This document shows positions 17,841-27,850 of a stretch of DNA of 64,000 nt, in pieces. Below the pieces are notes generated by a model, which saw nothing but the letters and a program-made list of their open reading frames with translations, had not been told where the DNA came from and did not search any database. Position numbers and translations under genes: made by a program. The stretch is taken from contig NZ_CP040871.1 in the NCBI RefSeq assembly GCF_006337105.1, positions 2,246,001-2,310,000 of the forward strand, read 5' to 3'. This stretch comes from Thermomonas aquatica (GTDB lineage Bacteria; Pseudomonadota; Gammaproteobacteria; Xanthomonadales; Xanthomonadaceae). The stretch's first letter is position 1; each line of letters opens with the position of its first letter.

Positions 17841-18929
17841 TCAATCGCGTAGTTCGGCTACGTAGCAATCCGCTTCCAATTGTTCGAGCACCGCACGCGT
17901 CGCGTCCGCGGTGCGCACGCCACGACCCGCGGGTGCGAGATCGGCAGTCAGTACGCCCGCATCCAGCGCCTTGCCCACCGCTTGTTCGATGCAGGTGGCT
18001 TCGCGTTCCAGGCCCAGCGAATGGCGCAGCAACATGGCCGCGCTGAGGATGGTCGCGAACGGATTGGCGATGCCCTTGCCTGCGATGTCCGGCGCGGAAC
18101 CGTGGATCGGCTCGTAGATCCCAACCCTGTCGTCCCCCAGCGATGCGCTCGGCAGCAGGCCCAGCGAACCGGCCAGCATCGAGGCTTCGTCGGTGAGGAT
18201 GTCGCCGAACATGTTCTCGGTGACGATCACGTCGTACTCGCGCGGCTTGGCCAGCAGGTGCATCGCCATCGAATCGACCAACTGGTGTTCCAGTTCGATG
18301 TCGGGGAATTCCTCGCGCACCACGCGCTCGGTGGTTTCGCGCCACAGCCGCGAGGTTTCCAGCACGTTGGCCTTGTCCACGCTGGTGACCTTGCCGCGGC
18401 GCGCGCGCGCCAGCGTGCAGGCGCGGCGCACCACGCGTTCGATCTCGGCCGCGCTGTAGCGGCACAGGTCGCTGGCGGTGTCGGCATCGCGGGTCTTGTC
18501 GCCGAAATAGATGCCGCCGGTCAGCTCGCGCACCACCATCAGGTCCACGCCGTTGAGCAGGTGCGGCTTGATCGGGGAGGCGCCCAGCGTGGCCGGGTGC
18601 GGCGTCACCGGGCGCAGGTTGGCGTACAGGCCCAGCGCCTTGCGGATCGCCAGCAGGCCTTGCTCCGGTCGTACCTTCGCCTTCGGGTCCGACCACTTGG
18701 GGCCGCCGACCGCGCCCAGCAGCACGGCATCGGCCCTGCGCGCCGCATCGAGCGTGGCCTGAGGCAGTGGTTCGCCGGTGGCGTCGATGGCGGCGCCGCC
18801 GATCAGCTTTTCCTCGAAATGGAAGTCGTGGCCGTAGCGTTTGGCGATGGCGCGCAATACCGACACCGCCGCGGCAGTCACTTCGGGGCCGATGCCGTCG
18901 CCCGGCAGGACAAGGATGTTCGCGTTCAT
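17841..18929 (-). CDS. leuB: 3-isopropylmalate dehydrogenase
   Basis: 362 residues. LeuB oxidatively decarboxylates 3-isopropylmalate to 2-oxoisocaproate with NAD+. Family motifs in order: [19 protein letters not shown] at the N-terminus, [30 protein letters not shown], the substrate-binding ELTGGIYFG, and the metal/NAD region [20 protein letters not shown]. The length matches the family. It is the last gene of the branched-chain chain; its ATG overlaps the leuD stop by one base (TGATG). Transcription probably ends in the double palindrome downstream. Confidence 0.97.
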   Translation of the reverse strand: MNANILVLPGDGIGPEVTAAAVSVLRAIAKRYGHDFHFEEKLIGGAAIDATGEPLPQATLDAARRADAVLLGAVGGPKWSDPKAKVRPEQGLLAIRKALGLYANLRPVTPHPATLGASPIKPHLLNGVDLMVVRELTGGIYFGDKTRDADTASDLCRYSAAEIERVVRRACTLARARRGKVTSVDKANVLETSRLWRETTERVVREEFPDIELEHQLVDSMAMHLLAKPREYDVIVTENMFGDILTDEASMLAGSLGLLPSASLGDDRVGIYEPIHGSAPDIAGKGIANPFATILSAAMLLRHSLGLEREATCIEQAVGKALDAGVLTADLAPAGRGVRTADATRAVLEQLEADCYVAELRD

Positions 18930-19519
18930 CAGGCAGCCTCCGCCGCGTCGCGTGCGGCTTCGAATCGTTCAATGGCAGGGCGTTGGTTGAGCAGGTAGCC
19001 GAGCTGGTCCACGCCTTCGAGCAGGCAGGTCTGCGCGAACGCATCCAGCGGGAATTCGAAGCTGCGGCCATCGGGCAGGGTGAGCGTGCGCGCCGCGATG
19101 TCGATGCGCAGTTCGATGCCGGGCTGTGCCAGCAGCTCATCGACGACGGCATCGTCCAGCACGATCGGCAGCAGGCCGTTCTTCAGCGCGTTGCTGCGGA
19201 AGATGTCGGCGATCTCGCTGCTGACCACCGCGCGCAGGCCAAGGTCGGTCAACGCCCACGGCGCATGCTCGCGCGATGAGCCGCAACCGAAGTTGCGGCC
19301 GGCGACCAGGATCTGCGCGCCGGCATTCTCGGCGCGGTTGAACGGGAACTCCGGGTTGGGCGTTCCGTCGGGCAGGCGGCGCCAGTCGTTGAAGGCATGC
19401 TGGCCCAGGCCCTTGCGCTCGGTGGTGGTCAGGAAACGCGCGGGGATGATCTGGTCGGTATCGATATTGCGTTCGCGCAACACCACGGTGTGCGCTTGCA
19501 GGTGCTTGAACGGCTGCAT
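18929..19519 (-). CDS. leuD: 3-isopropylmalate dehydratase small subunit
   Basis: 196 residues from ATG 19519; the longer in-frame stretch upstream is out-of-frame leuC. LeuD is the swivelling subunit that with LeuC isomerises 2- to 3-isopropylmalate. Recognisable parts are [11 protein letters not shown] at the N-terminus and the substrate loop [17 protein letters not shown]. It overlaps leuC at 19519 by a single base (TGATG), so reinitiation between the two subunits is likely and would help keep their amounts equal. Confidence 0.97.
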   Translation of the reverse strand: MQPFKHLQAHTVVLRERNIDTDQIIPARFLTTTERKGLGQHAFNDWRRLPDGTPNPEFPFNRAENAGAQILVAGRNFGCGSSREHAPWALTDLGLRAVVSSEIADIFRSNALKNGLLPIVLDDAVVDELLAQPGIELRIDIAARTLTLPDGRSFEFPLDAFAQTCLLEGVDQLGYLLNQRPAIERFEAARDAAEAA

Positions 19520-20934
19520 CACGCGGCCTCCTGTTGCTGGAGGAATGCGCGCGGGTCGGTGATCTCGCCGGTCACCGCGCACACCGCCGCGGTCAGTGGC
19601 GAGGCCAGCACGGTGCGCGCGCCCTTGCCCTGGCGACCTTCGAAATTGCGATTCGAAGTCGACACCGCCAACTGCCCGGCCTGCACGATGTCGCCGTTCA
19701 TCGCGATGCACATCGAGCAGCCCGGCTCGCGCCATTCCGCGCCGGCGGCGCGCACGATGGCGTCGATGCCCTCGGCTTCCGCGTCTTGCTTCACCTGCTC
19801 GGAGCCGGGCACCACCAACATGCGCACGCGCGGGTGCACCTTGCGGTTCTTCAGCACGCGGGCGGCTTCGCGCAGGTCGCTCAGCCGCGAATTGGTGCAG
19901 CTGCCGATGAAGACCACGTCCACCGCGCGCCCGGCCACCGCCGCACCAGCCTCCCAGCCCATGTAGTCGCGCGCCTTGGCCTCGTCGCTACCGGCATCGG
20001 CGGGGATGCGCCCGGCGACCGCGGCGACTTGCCCGGGGTGCGTGCCCCAGGTGACGGTGGGCGTGATGTCGCGCGCGTCGATCCGCACTTCGCGGTCGAA
20101 CCTGGCGCCTTCGTCGGTGTGGAAGGTGCGCCATTTCGCCACTGCCGCATCGAACGCATCGCCCCGTGGCGCGCGCGGCGTCTGCCGCAGGAAGTCGAAC
20201 GTGGTCTGGTCCGGCGCGATCAGGCCCGCGCGCGCGCCGGCTTCGATCGACATGTTGCACACGGTCATGCGCTCGTCCATCGACAACGCGCGGATCGCGC
20301 TGCCGCGGTATTCGATGACATGGCCGGTGCCGCCGTTGACGCCGATGGTGCCGATCACGTGCAGGATCAGGTCCTTGGCAGTCACGCCGGGGCCGAGTTC
20401 GCCATCGATGCTGATCGCCAGCGTCTTCGGCTTGCGCTGCAGCAGGCATTGGGTGGCCAGCACGTGGCCGACTTCGCTGGTGCCGATGCCGAACGCCAGC
20501 GCGCCGAACGCGCCATGCGTGGCGGTGTGGCTGTCGCCGCACACGATCGTCATGCCCGGCTGGGTGATGCCGAGCTCCGGCCCGATCACGTGGACGATGC
20601 CGCGGTGCGCGCTACCGAAGTCGAACAGCTCGACGCCGAATTTCGCGGCGTTTTCGCGCAACTTCGCCACTTGCGCTTCGGCCTCGGGGTTCGCGTATGG
20701 CAGCTTGCCGGTGGCATCGGCGGGCAGCGTCGGCGTGGAGTGATCGAGCGTGCCGGTGGTGCGTTGCGGCCGCGCGACCGGCAGGCCGCGCGCCTCCAAT
20801 TCGGCGAAGGCCTGCGGCGAGGTCACTTCGTGGATCAGGTGCAGGTCGATGTACAGCACGGCCGGCGCGGCCTCGGTTTCCGGCGCGACCAGGTGCGCGT
20901 CCCACAATTTGTCGAACAGGGTGCGCGGCGACAT
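19519..20934 (-). CDS. leuC: 3-isopropylmalate dehydratase large subunit
   Basis: 471 residues from ATG 20934. This aconitase-family subunit carries the [4Fe-4S] cluster; its three cysteine ligands are visible in FIGSCTNSR and in [10 protein letters not shown]. The N-terminus [12 protein letters not shown] and the motif [13 protein letters not shown] are typical. It works with LeuD in leucine synthesis. The length equals the usual 465-475. The start overlaps the leuA stop by one base and the stop overlaps the leuD start by one base. Confidence 0.97.
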   Translation of the reverse strand: MSPRTLFDKLWDAHLVAPETEAAPAVLYIDLHLIHEVTSPQAFAELEARGLPVARPQRTTGTLDHSTPTLPADATGKLPYANPEAEAQVAKLRENAAKFGVELFDFGSAHRGIVHVIGPELGITQPGMTIVCGDSHTATHGAFGALAFGIGTSEVGHVLATQCLLQRKPKTLAISIDGELGPGVTAKDLILHVIGTIGVNGGTGHVIEYRGSAIRALSMDERMTVCNMSIEAGARAGLIAPDQTTFDFLRQTPRAPRGDAFDAAVAKWRTFHTDEGARFDREVRIDARDITPTVTWGTHPGQVAAVAGRIPADAGSDEAKARDYMGWEAGAAVAGRAVDVVFIGSCTNSRLSDLREAARVLKNRKVHPRVRMLVVPGSEQVKQDAEAEGIDAIVRAAGAEWREPGCSMCIAMNGDIVQAGQLAVSTSNRNFEGRQGKGARTVLASPLTAAVCAVTGEITDPRAFLQQQEAA

Positions 20935-22478
20935 CACGCGGCCTCCACGCGCGGCTGCGCCTGGCGCATGCGCAACACGCGGTTGGCCACGTCCAGCCAG
21001 GCGATCGCGCTGGCTTCCAACACGTCGCGGCTGGTGCCTTGCCCGCTCATGGTCTCGCCGTCGATGCGGCCGCTCAGGTTGGCTTCGCCGCGGGCATCCG
21101 CACCCACACCCATGCTGTGCACCTCGTAGCTTTCCAGCACGAAGCCGACCCCGGTCGCATGCGACAGCGCGGCGAACAGGGCTTCGATCGGCCCGTCGCC
21201 TTCTGCGCTCTGCACCACGTGGCGGCCATCGGGCGCGGACAGGTCGACGCGCGCATGGGTCGCATCGTCGGCATCGGACAGGTGCATCGCGGAGATCCGC
21301 CAGCCCGGGCCGTAACGTTCGCCTTCGACCAACCGCTGCAGGTCGGCGTCGTGGATGATGTGCTGGGTCTGGGTCAGCGCCTTGGCGGCGGCGATCACCT
21401 GGTCCAGCTGTTCGTCTTCCAGCACGTAGCCCAGCTGGCGCAGGCGGTCGGCGACCGCGGCGCGGCCGCTGTGGCGGCCCAGCACGATCTGCGAATCCGG
21501 CCAGCCCACGTCCTGCGGGCGCATGATCTCGTAGGTGTCGCGGTGCTTGAGCATGCCGTGCTGGTGGATGCCGGATTCGTGGGCGAACGCATTCAGGCCG
21601 ACGATCGCCTTGTTGCGCTGCACCTGGATCCCGGTGATCCGCGACAGCAGGCGCGATGTCTCCAGCAGCCTGGTGGTGTCGATGCCGGTGTCCGCGTTGA
21701 AGTAGCCGGGGCGCACCTTCATCGCCATCACCAGTTCCTCCAGCGCCGCGTTGCCGGCGCGTTCGCCGATGCCGTTGATGGTGCACTCGACCTGGCGCGC
21801 GCCGCCCTCGATCGCGGCCAGCGAATTGGCCACCGCCAGGCCCAGGTCGTTGTGGCAGTGCGCGCTGAACACCACCCCGTCGGCGCCCTTGACGTTGGCG
21901 CGCAGGTATTCGAACAGGGCGCGGATCTCGGCGGGCGTGGCGTAGCCCACGGTGTCCGGCACGTTCAGCGTGCGCGCGCCGGCGGCGACCGCGGCATCGA
22001 AGACCTCGACCAGGAACTCGCGTTCGGTGCGGAAGGCGTCCTCGGCGGAGAATTCGACATCGTCCACGCGGTTGCGGGCCAGGGTGACGCCCATGGATGC
22101 GTGCTCGATCACCTGCTCGCGGCTCATGTTCAACTTGTGCTTGCGGTGCAACGGGCTGGTCGAGATGAAGGCGTGGATGCGCGGTGCGGCCGCGCCGTCG
22201 AGCGCGCGCGCGCAGGCCTCGATGTCGCCGGGATGGCAACGCGCCAGGGCGGCGATGGAAGCGCCGCGCACCTCGCGGGCGATCGCCTGCACCGCGCCGA
22301 AATCGGCGGGGGAGCTGTTGGGGAAGCCGGCTTCGATCACGTCGACGCCGAGCTCGGCCAGCGCGTGGGCGAAGGCGATCTTCTGCGACGCGCTCATGGT
22401 GAAGCCCGGCGATTGTTCGCCATCGCGCAGGCTGGTGTCGAAAATCCGGATGCGGTCCGTCGTCGTTGGGTGGCTCAT
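20934..22478 (-). CDS. leuA: 2-isopropylmalate synthase
   Basis: 514 residues from ATG 22478, chosen because it overlaps the ilvA stop (ATGA) and gives the usual N-terminus [18 protein letters not shown]. The TIM barrel contains the metal-binding histidines in [18 protein letters not shown] and the [14 protein letters not shown] motif. The C-terminal ~120 residues form the regulatory domain that binds leucine for feedback inhibition ([16 protein letters not shown] core through [18 protein letters not shown]). The enzyme condenses acetyl-CoA with 2-oxoisovalerate and commits carbon to leucine. Confidence 0.96.
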   Translation of the reverse strand: MSHPTTTDRIRIFDTSLRDGEQSPGFTMSASQKIAFAHALAELGVDVIEAGFPNSSPADFGAVQAIAREVRGASIAALARCHPGDIEACARALDGAAAPRIHAFISTSPLHRKHKLNMSREQVIEHASMGVTLARNRVDDVEFSAEDAFRTEREFLVEVFDAAVAAGARTLNVPDTVGYATPAEIRALFEYLRANVKGADGVVFSAHCHNDLGLAVANSLAAIEGGARQVECTINGIGERAGNAALEELVMAMKVRPGYFNADTGIDTTRLLETSRLLSRITGIQVQRNKAIVGLNAFAHESGIHQHGMLKHRDTYEIMRPQDVGWPDSQIVLGRHSGRAAVADRLRQLGYVLEDEQLDQVIAAAKALTQTQHIIHDADLQRLVEGERYGPGWRISAMHLSDADDATHARVDLSAPDGRHVVQSAEGDGPIEALFAALSHATGVGFVLESYEVHSMGVGADARGEANLSGRIDGETMSGQGTSRDVLEASAIAWLDVANRVLRMRQAQPRVEAA

Positions 22479-23572
22479 GCGGGGAGTTCTTCGAGGATGT
22501 GGGCGGTGGCGCGCCATGTGGGCGCAGCGGGGGCGACAGGCAGCAGGCCGGCGGGAAGCGTGCGCTTCGCCGCCGGCGGGCTAAGTCGTTCCTGCGCGCG
22601 TTGCCGCGGCTTGCGCGGTGCGCGCGGGCGCACGTCGGACAGGAGTTGCGCCAGCACGCCGGCATCGACGTTGCCGCCGGACACCACCGCGCATTTGCGC
22701 TTGGCCGCGATGCGGCGGCCGGCCGCCAGCGCCAGCGCCCCGGCGCCCTCGGCGATGACGTGTTCCTCCAGCGCCAGCCGCACCAGGGTTTCTCGCAGTT
22801 CGGCCTCGCGCACGATCACCACGTCGTCCAGCAGTTCGCGCAGCAGGGCGCGGGTCAGCGTGCCGGGTTCCTTGACCTTCACGCCATCGGCGAGCGTCGC
22901 CGCCGGATCGCGCGGCGTCTCGTCGCCCTTCAGCGCGCGCGCCATCGCGTCCACGCCTTCGACCTGCGCGCCGATGATGCGCACGCCCTGCGATTTCAGC
23001 GCCAGCGCCACGCCGGAGGCCAGGCCGCCGCCGCCGATCGGCACCAGCACCACGTCGGGCGACAGCGCGGTCGCGATCTCCAATCCCACCGTGCCTTGCC
23101 CGGCGATCACGTCCGGATCGTCGAACGCGCTCAGCAGGCGGTAGCCGTTCTGCGCGGCCAGCTCGATGGCGAAGGCCTTGGCCTCGTCGTAGCTGTCGCC
23201 GTGCAGGCGCACGGTCGCGCCCCAATGCGCCACGCCGGCGACCTTGGTCTCCGGCGCGCAGCGCGGCATCACCGTGATCACCGGCATGCGCAGGCGATAG
23301 CCGGCCCAGGCCAGGCCCTGCGCATGGTTGCCGGCGGAGGCGGCGACCACCGGGCGCGTGTCGCCGCGTTCGCGCGCGGCCAGCAGCGCGTTCAATGCGC
23401 CGCGCACCTTGTAGGAGCCGGTGCGCTGCAGGTTCTCCAGCTTCAGCCAGCAGCCGAAACGTTCCGCATAATGCGCGGGGGTGACGTCCAGGTAACGACG
23501 CAGCCGTGCATGCGCCGCCAGCACGTCGCCGGCGGTGGGCATGCGGACATCGCGGGCTACGTCGCTTTGCAT
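22475..23572 (-). CDS. ilvA: Threonine dehydratase, catalytic domain only with a Pro/Arg-rich tail
   Basis: 365 residues. The fold-type II PLP core is complete: Lys55 in [27 protein letters not shown], the glycine loop [15 protein letters not shown], and [12 protein letters not shown] near residue 310. It deaminates threonine to 2-oxobutyrate, the first step to isoleucine. The E. coli biosynthetic enzyme is about 514 residues with two ACT-like regulatory domains; here these are missing and a 45-residue Pro/Arg/Ala-rich tail runs to the leuA start. The length fits the catabolic (TdcB) type, but the operon position indicates a biosynthetic role. Confidence 0.92.
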   Translation of the reverse strand: MQSDVARDVRMPTAGDVLAAHARLRRYLDVTPAHYAERFGCWLKLENLQRTGSYKVRGALNALLAARERGDTRPVVAASAGNHAQGLAWAGYRLRMPVITVMPRCAPETKVAGVAHWGATVRLHGDSYDEAKAFAIELAAQNGYRLLSAFDDPDVIAGQGTVGLEIATALSPDVVLVPIGGGGLASGVALALKSQGVRIIGAQVEGVDAMARALKGDETPRDPAATLADGVKVKEPGTLTRALLRELLDDVVIVREAELRETLVRLALEEHVIAEGAGALALAAGRRIAAKRKCAVVSGGNVDAGVLAQLLSDVRPRAPRKPRQRAQERLSPPAAKRTLPAGLLPVAPAAPTWRATAHILEELPA

Positions 23573-23576
23573 CGCG

Positions 23577-24500
23577 TCAGACCCGGGTCAGCCAGCGGCC
23601 GGACCAGCTGCTTTCGCCGCGCACGGTGGCCGCGTACACCGCGCCGATCTCGCGCGACAGCGGGCTGTTCGCGTCGAAGCTGCGGCCGTCGATTTCGGCG
23701 ATGGGCGCGACTTCGGCGGCGGTGCCGCAGGCGAACACCTCGTCGGCATCCAGCAGTTCCTCCAGGCTCACCGGCCGCGAGTCCGCGCCGGTGATGCGGA
23801 TCAGGGTGTCGCGGGTGATGCCGGGCAACGCGTCGCGGTGCTCGACCGCGGTGATCGCGCCGTCGCGCACGAAGAACAGGTTCGCGCCGGTGCACTCGAC
23901 GACGTAGTTGTCCTCGTCGACGAACATCGCCTCGTCGAAGCCGCGCGCCTTGGTCTCGCGCTTGGCCAGGATCGAATTGACGTAGGCGCCGCACAGCTTC
24001 AGCGGCGGCAGCGAGCTGGCCGGGTTGCGCCGCCACTTCGACACCGACACCCGCGTGCGGTTGCCGTTGAGGTGCAGGTTGGTGGCCGCGGTGGCGACCA
24101 TGAAATGGTGCGCGCGGCCGCTGACGTCCAGCCCGAAACCGCCATCGCCATACCAGGCCAGCGGGCGGATGTAGGCATCGCCGAGTTTGTTCGCGCGCAG
24201 GGTCTGCAGCACCGCCTCGGTCGCCCGTGCGGTGTCGAAGTCCATGCCCAGCAGCTCGCAGCCCTTGCGCATGCGCTCCAGGTGCTCGGGCAGGCGGAAC
24301 ACCGCGGCGCCGTCGCGGGTGGCGTAGGCGCGGATGCCTTCGAACACGCCGCTGCCGTAGTGCAGGGCATGCGTGCCCAGCGTGGCCTGCAGCGCGCCCT
24401 GGTCGACCAGCGTGCCGTCGAACCACAGTTTCTGTGGTGCTTCGGCGGCGGTTTCGCCGTCGTTGCGTTGTTCGGTGGCGGGTGCATCGTTCAACTGCAT
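23577..24500 (-). CDS. ilvE: Branched-chain amino acid aminotransferase
   Basis: 307 residues, PLP fold type IV. It transfers the amino group from glutamate to the three branched 2-oxoacids. Landmarks are ALHYGSGVFEGIRAY, the arginine-rich VSVSKWRRNPASSLPP, the PLP lysine in PLKLCGAYVNSILAKRE, and the cofactor-binding VECTGANLFFV. The length equals the E. coli protein. An N-terminal ~24-residue acidic extension precedes the fold. Its 5' end overlaps ilvM by 10 bases and its stop lies 4 bases before ilvA. Confidence 0.95.
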   Translation of the reverse strand: MQLNDAPATEQRNDGETAAEAPQKLWFDGTLVDQGALQATLGTHALHYGSGVFEGIRAYATRDGAAVFRLPEHLERMRKGCELLGMDFDTARATEAVLQTLRANKLGDAYIRPLAWYGDGGFGLDVSGRAHHFMVATAATNLHLNGNRTRVSVSKWRRNPASSLPPLKLCGAYVNSILAKRETKARGFDEAMFVDEDNYVVECTGANLFFVRDGAITAVEHRDALPGITRDTLIRITGADSRPVSLEELLDADEVFACGTAAEVAPIAEIDGRSFDANSPLSREIGAVYAATVRGESSWSGRWLTRV

Positions 24501-24727
24501 GGCTGCACCTGCACGTCCAGGCAGTCGTACAGCTTGGCCAGCTGCTCGTGCAGGTTGTCGGCGGTGCGGTCGCCTTCCACCGTCATCTGCAGGTGCCAGC
24601 GGTCGCCGTCGGGGCGGGTTTCGCCTTCCACCGCGAGCGGGCGGAAGCCGCGGCGTTCGGCGGTGCCGAGCACGCGCGCGAGCGCGCCTTCGGCGTGGCG
24701 CAGGGTGAGGTCGAGTCGGTAGCGCAT
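24491..24727 (-). CDS. ilvM: Acetolactate synthase small subunit, IlvM type (ACT domain)
   Basis: 78 residues from ATG 24727. A single ACT fold begins MRYRLDLTLRHAEGALARVL and contains VEGETRPDGDRWHLQMTVEG. The size is that of E. coli IlvM (87) rather than IlvH/IlvN (~160), so the C-terminal half of long small subunits is absent. It should activate the adjacent large subunit and tune its valine sensitivity. The upstream in-frame extension to 24802 is proline-rich and runs through the ilvG end, so it is not taken as coding. One base separates it from ilvG. Confidence 0.88.
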   Translation of the reverse strand: MRYRLDLTLRHAEGALARVLGTAERRGFRPLAVEGETRPDGDRWHLQMTVEGDRTADNLHEQLAKLYDCLDVQVQPCS

Positions 24728-24728
24728 G

Positions 24729-26470
24729 TCAGGCCTCTTGGGGGGAGGGAGCTTGGGTGGGCGGGGAAGGAATGGCGACGGCGGGAGACGCTTCGATGTC
24801 ATCCATCATTTCGCTGTTGCTGCGGTTCGGCGGCACCAGCGGCCAGACGTTGGCGGCGGTGTCGATGGCGACGTGCAGCAGCGCCGGGCCTGTCGCCTCC
24901 AGCAGCGCCTGCAACGCGGCATCGACGTCCCCGGCGCGTTCGACGTGCAGCGCCTCGATGCCGAAGGCTTGCGCCAGCGCGACGAAGTCCGGGTTGTCGG
25001 ACAGGTCGATCTCGGAATAGCGCTTGTCGAAGAACAGTTCCTGCCACTGGCGGACCATGCCCAGCGCCTGGTTGTCGAGCAGCACGATCTTCACCGGCAG
25101 GTCGTAGCGGCGCAGGGTGGCCAGTTCCTGGATGTTCATCAGGATCGAGCCGTCGCCGCTGACGCAGATCACTTGCCCGCTGGGGTTCTGCATCTGGGCA
25201 CCCATCGCGGCGGGGATGCCGAAGCCCATCGCGCCCAGCGCGCCAGAAGTCAGGTGCTTGCGCGGATGGTCCATGCGCCAGTGCTGCGCCACCCACATCT
25301 GGTGCTGGCCGACATCGCAGGCGACGATCGCCTCTGGCGCCAGCTCGGACAATCGCTTCAGCAGCGCGGGTGCGTACACGGTGTGGCCGGGGGCGTCGTA
25401 CCGCGCGGCGTGCTGTTGCGCGCGTTGCTGGCATTGCGCACGCCAGGCCTTGCGGGCGGCACCGTTGCGGCCGTGCAGGTGCGCGGCGCAGGGCAGGGTC
25501 AGCTTGGCCAGGGTGATGCGCAGGTCGCCGCGCACGCCGGCGTCGGCGGCGCGCAGCTTGCCGATCTCGGCGGCGTCCAGGTCCATGTGCACGACGCGCG
25601 CGTGCGGCGCGAATTCGGCCAGCTTGCCGGTGGCGCGGTCGTCGAAGCGCGCGCCGACCACGATCAGCAGGTCGGCTTCCTGCACGGCGAGATTCGCCGC
25701 GCGCGAGCCATGCATGCCCAACATGCCGAGGTTCAACGGGTGCTTCGTCGGCAACGCGCCCAGCCCGCGCAGGGTCAACACGGTCGGGATCTGCGTCGCA
25801 TCGACGAAGGTGCGGAAGTCCTGCAATGCATCGCCCAGCGCGATGCCGCCGCCGCCATAGACGACCGGACGCTGCGCCTGCGAGATCAGCGCCAGCGCTT
25901 CGTGCAGCGAGGCATCCTTCGGCGTTTCCACCGCATCCACCGGCAGCGGCGCGTGCGCCGGCAGGTGGCTGGCATCGGCCATCTGCACGTCCTTCGGCAG
26001 GTCGATCAGCACCGGGCCGGGGCGGCCGCTGCGCGCCAACCGGAACGCTTCGGCCACCATCATCGGCAAGTCATCCACGCGCCGCGCGATGAAGCTGTGC
26101 TTGACCATCGGCAGGGTCATCGCGAACACGTCCAGTTCCTGGAACGCGTCGGTGCCCATCAGCGTGGTCGGCACCTGCCCGGTCAGCACCACCATCGGCA
26201 CCGAATCCAGCATCGCATCGGCGATGCCGGTGACCAGGTTCGACGCGCCCGGGCCGGAGGTGGCCACGCACACGCCGACGCGCCCGCTGGCGCGCGCATA
26301 CCCGTTGGCGGCGAACGCCGCGCCCTGCTCGTGGCGTACCAGCACGTGCTTCAGTGCCGGGGTGCCGTGCAGGGCGTCGTAGAAGGGCATGATGGTGCCG
26401 CCGGGATACCCGAACAGCGTGTCCACGCCTTCCGCGACCAGGGCCTGCGCCAGCCAGCGGGCGCCGTTCA

Positions 26471-26471
<1 letters not shown>
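24729..26471 (-). CDS. ilvG: Acetolactate synthase large subunit
   Basis: 580 residues from ATG 26471. It condenses pyruvate with pyruvate or 2-oxobutyrate using ThDP and FAD. Visible signatures are GVDTLFGYPGGTIMPFYDAL, the ThDP glutamate in LVRHEQGAAFAANGYARA, and the Mg-ThDP motif VSGDGSILMNIQELATLRRY through LLDNQALGMVRQWQ. The last 20 residues form a Pro/Ala tail (AIPSPPTQAPSPQEA). The frame is intact, unlike ilvG of E. coli K-12. The start overlaps the ilvC stop by one base. Confidence 0.96.
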
Positions 26472-27490
<1,019 letters not shown>

Positions 27491-27537
27491 CGTGCTGGTT
27501 CCTGGGTTGGAGGGGGTTTTCGAAGGCCCAAAACGAA

Positions 27538-27565
27538 AAACCCCGCACCTTGCGGTGCGGGGTTT
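27538..27565 (-). terminator. Attenuator terminator upstream of ilvC
   Basis: On the minus strand AAACCCCGCACC, loop GCAA, GGTGCGGGGTTT forms a 12-bp perfect stem followed by TTCGTTTT. It lies after the leader peptide stop and before ilvC, so it can end transcription before the structural genes. GGTGCGGG inside the leader-peptide reading frame (27606-27613) is identical to the distal arm and can pair instead with the proximal arm, giving an antiterminator. Confidence 0.88.
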
Positions 27566-27589
27566 GCGATTCCTGGCGGTGTTTCGTTG

Positions 27590-27670
27590 TTACATGCCGG
27601 ATCGTCCCGCACCTGTGGGCGAGGTAATAAGGACGAGTACGAGGATGGACGCCGCAGCGGAGGCGGTCAT
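27590..27670 (-). CDS. ilvL: ilv operon leader peptide (attenuation)
   Basis: A 26-residue reading frame, ATG 27670 to TAA 27590. It has seven consecutive branched-chain codons at positions 9-15 (Ile-Leu-Val-Leu-Val-Leu-Ile, codons ATC CTC GTA CTC GTC CTT ATT, bases 27626-27646). Right after them TCGCCC (27617-27622) can pair with GGGACGA (27602-27608), which protects the antiterminator arm. A ribosome stalled on the control codons would cover this segment and allow antitermination. This is the arrangement known from E. coli ilvL-GMEDA. No strong Shine-Dalgarno is visible. Too short for routine gene callers. Confidence 0.85.
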   Translation of the reverse strand: MTASAAASILVLVLITSPTGAGRSGM

Positions 27671-27733
27671 GGCGGGCGTCGGCGATGTGCGGCAGTGCAA
27701 CATGAGGCGAGCAGAACACGGCGGATGCGCTAC

Positions 27734-27777
27734 TGTCAACCGTCGCCGTCATTCCGATTTCGCATGAACGACGGTTG
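27734..27777. promoter_or_regulatory. ilvC/ilvD divergent control region: -35 box and 9-bp inverted repeat
   Basis: TTGACA on the minus strand (27734-27739) is a consensus -35 for the leader transcript, though the matching -10 (around 27711-27716, TTCTGC) is poor. Overlapping it begins CAACCGTCG (27737-27745), repeated in inverted form as CGACGGTTG (27769-27777) with 23 bases between. The position between divergent ilv genes suits an operator for a shared regulator. Which regulator is unknown. Confidence 0.45.
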
Positions 27778-27850
27778 CAACTGAAACCGTGGAAACCCAG
27801 CAGAATCGGGGCTTGCAGCGATTCGCCACGCATCACCGGACCCCACGCCG

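Noticed and set aside
27538..27565. Treating the stem before ilvC as the terminator of an upstream gene
   Set aside because: No gene ends there on the minus strand except the short leader frame, and the duplicated arm in that frame indicates attenuation.
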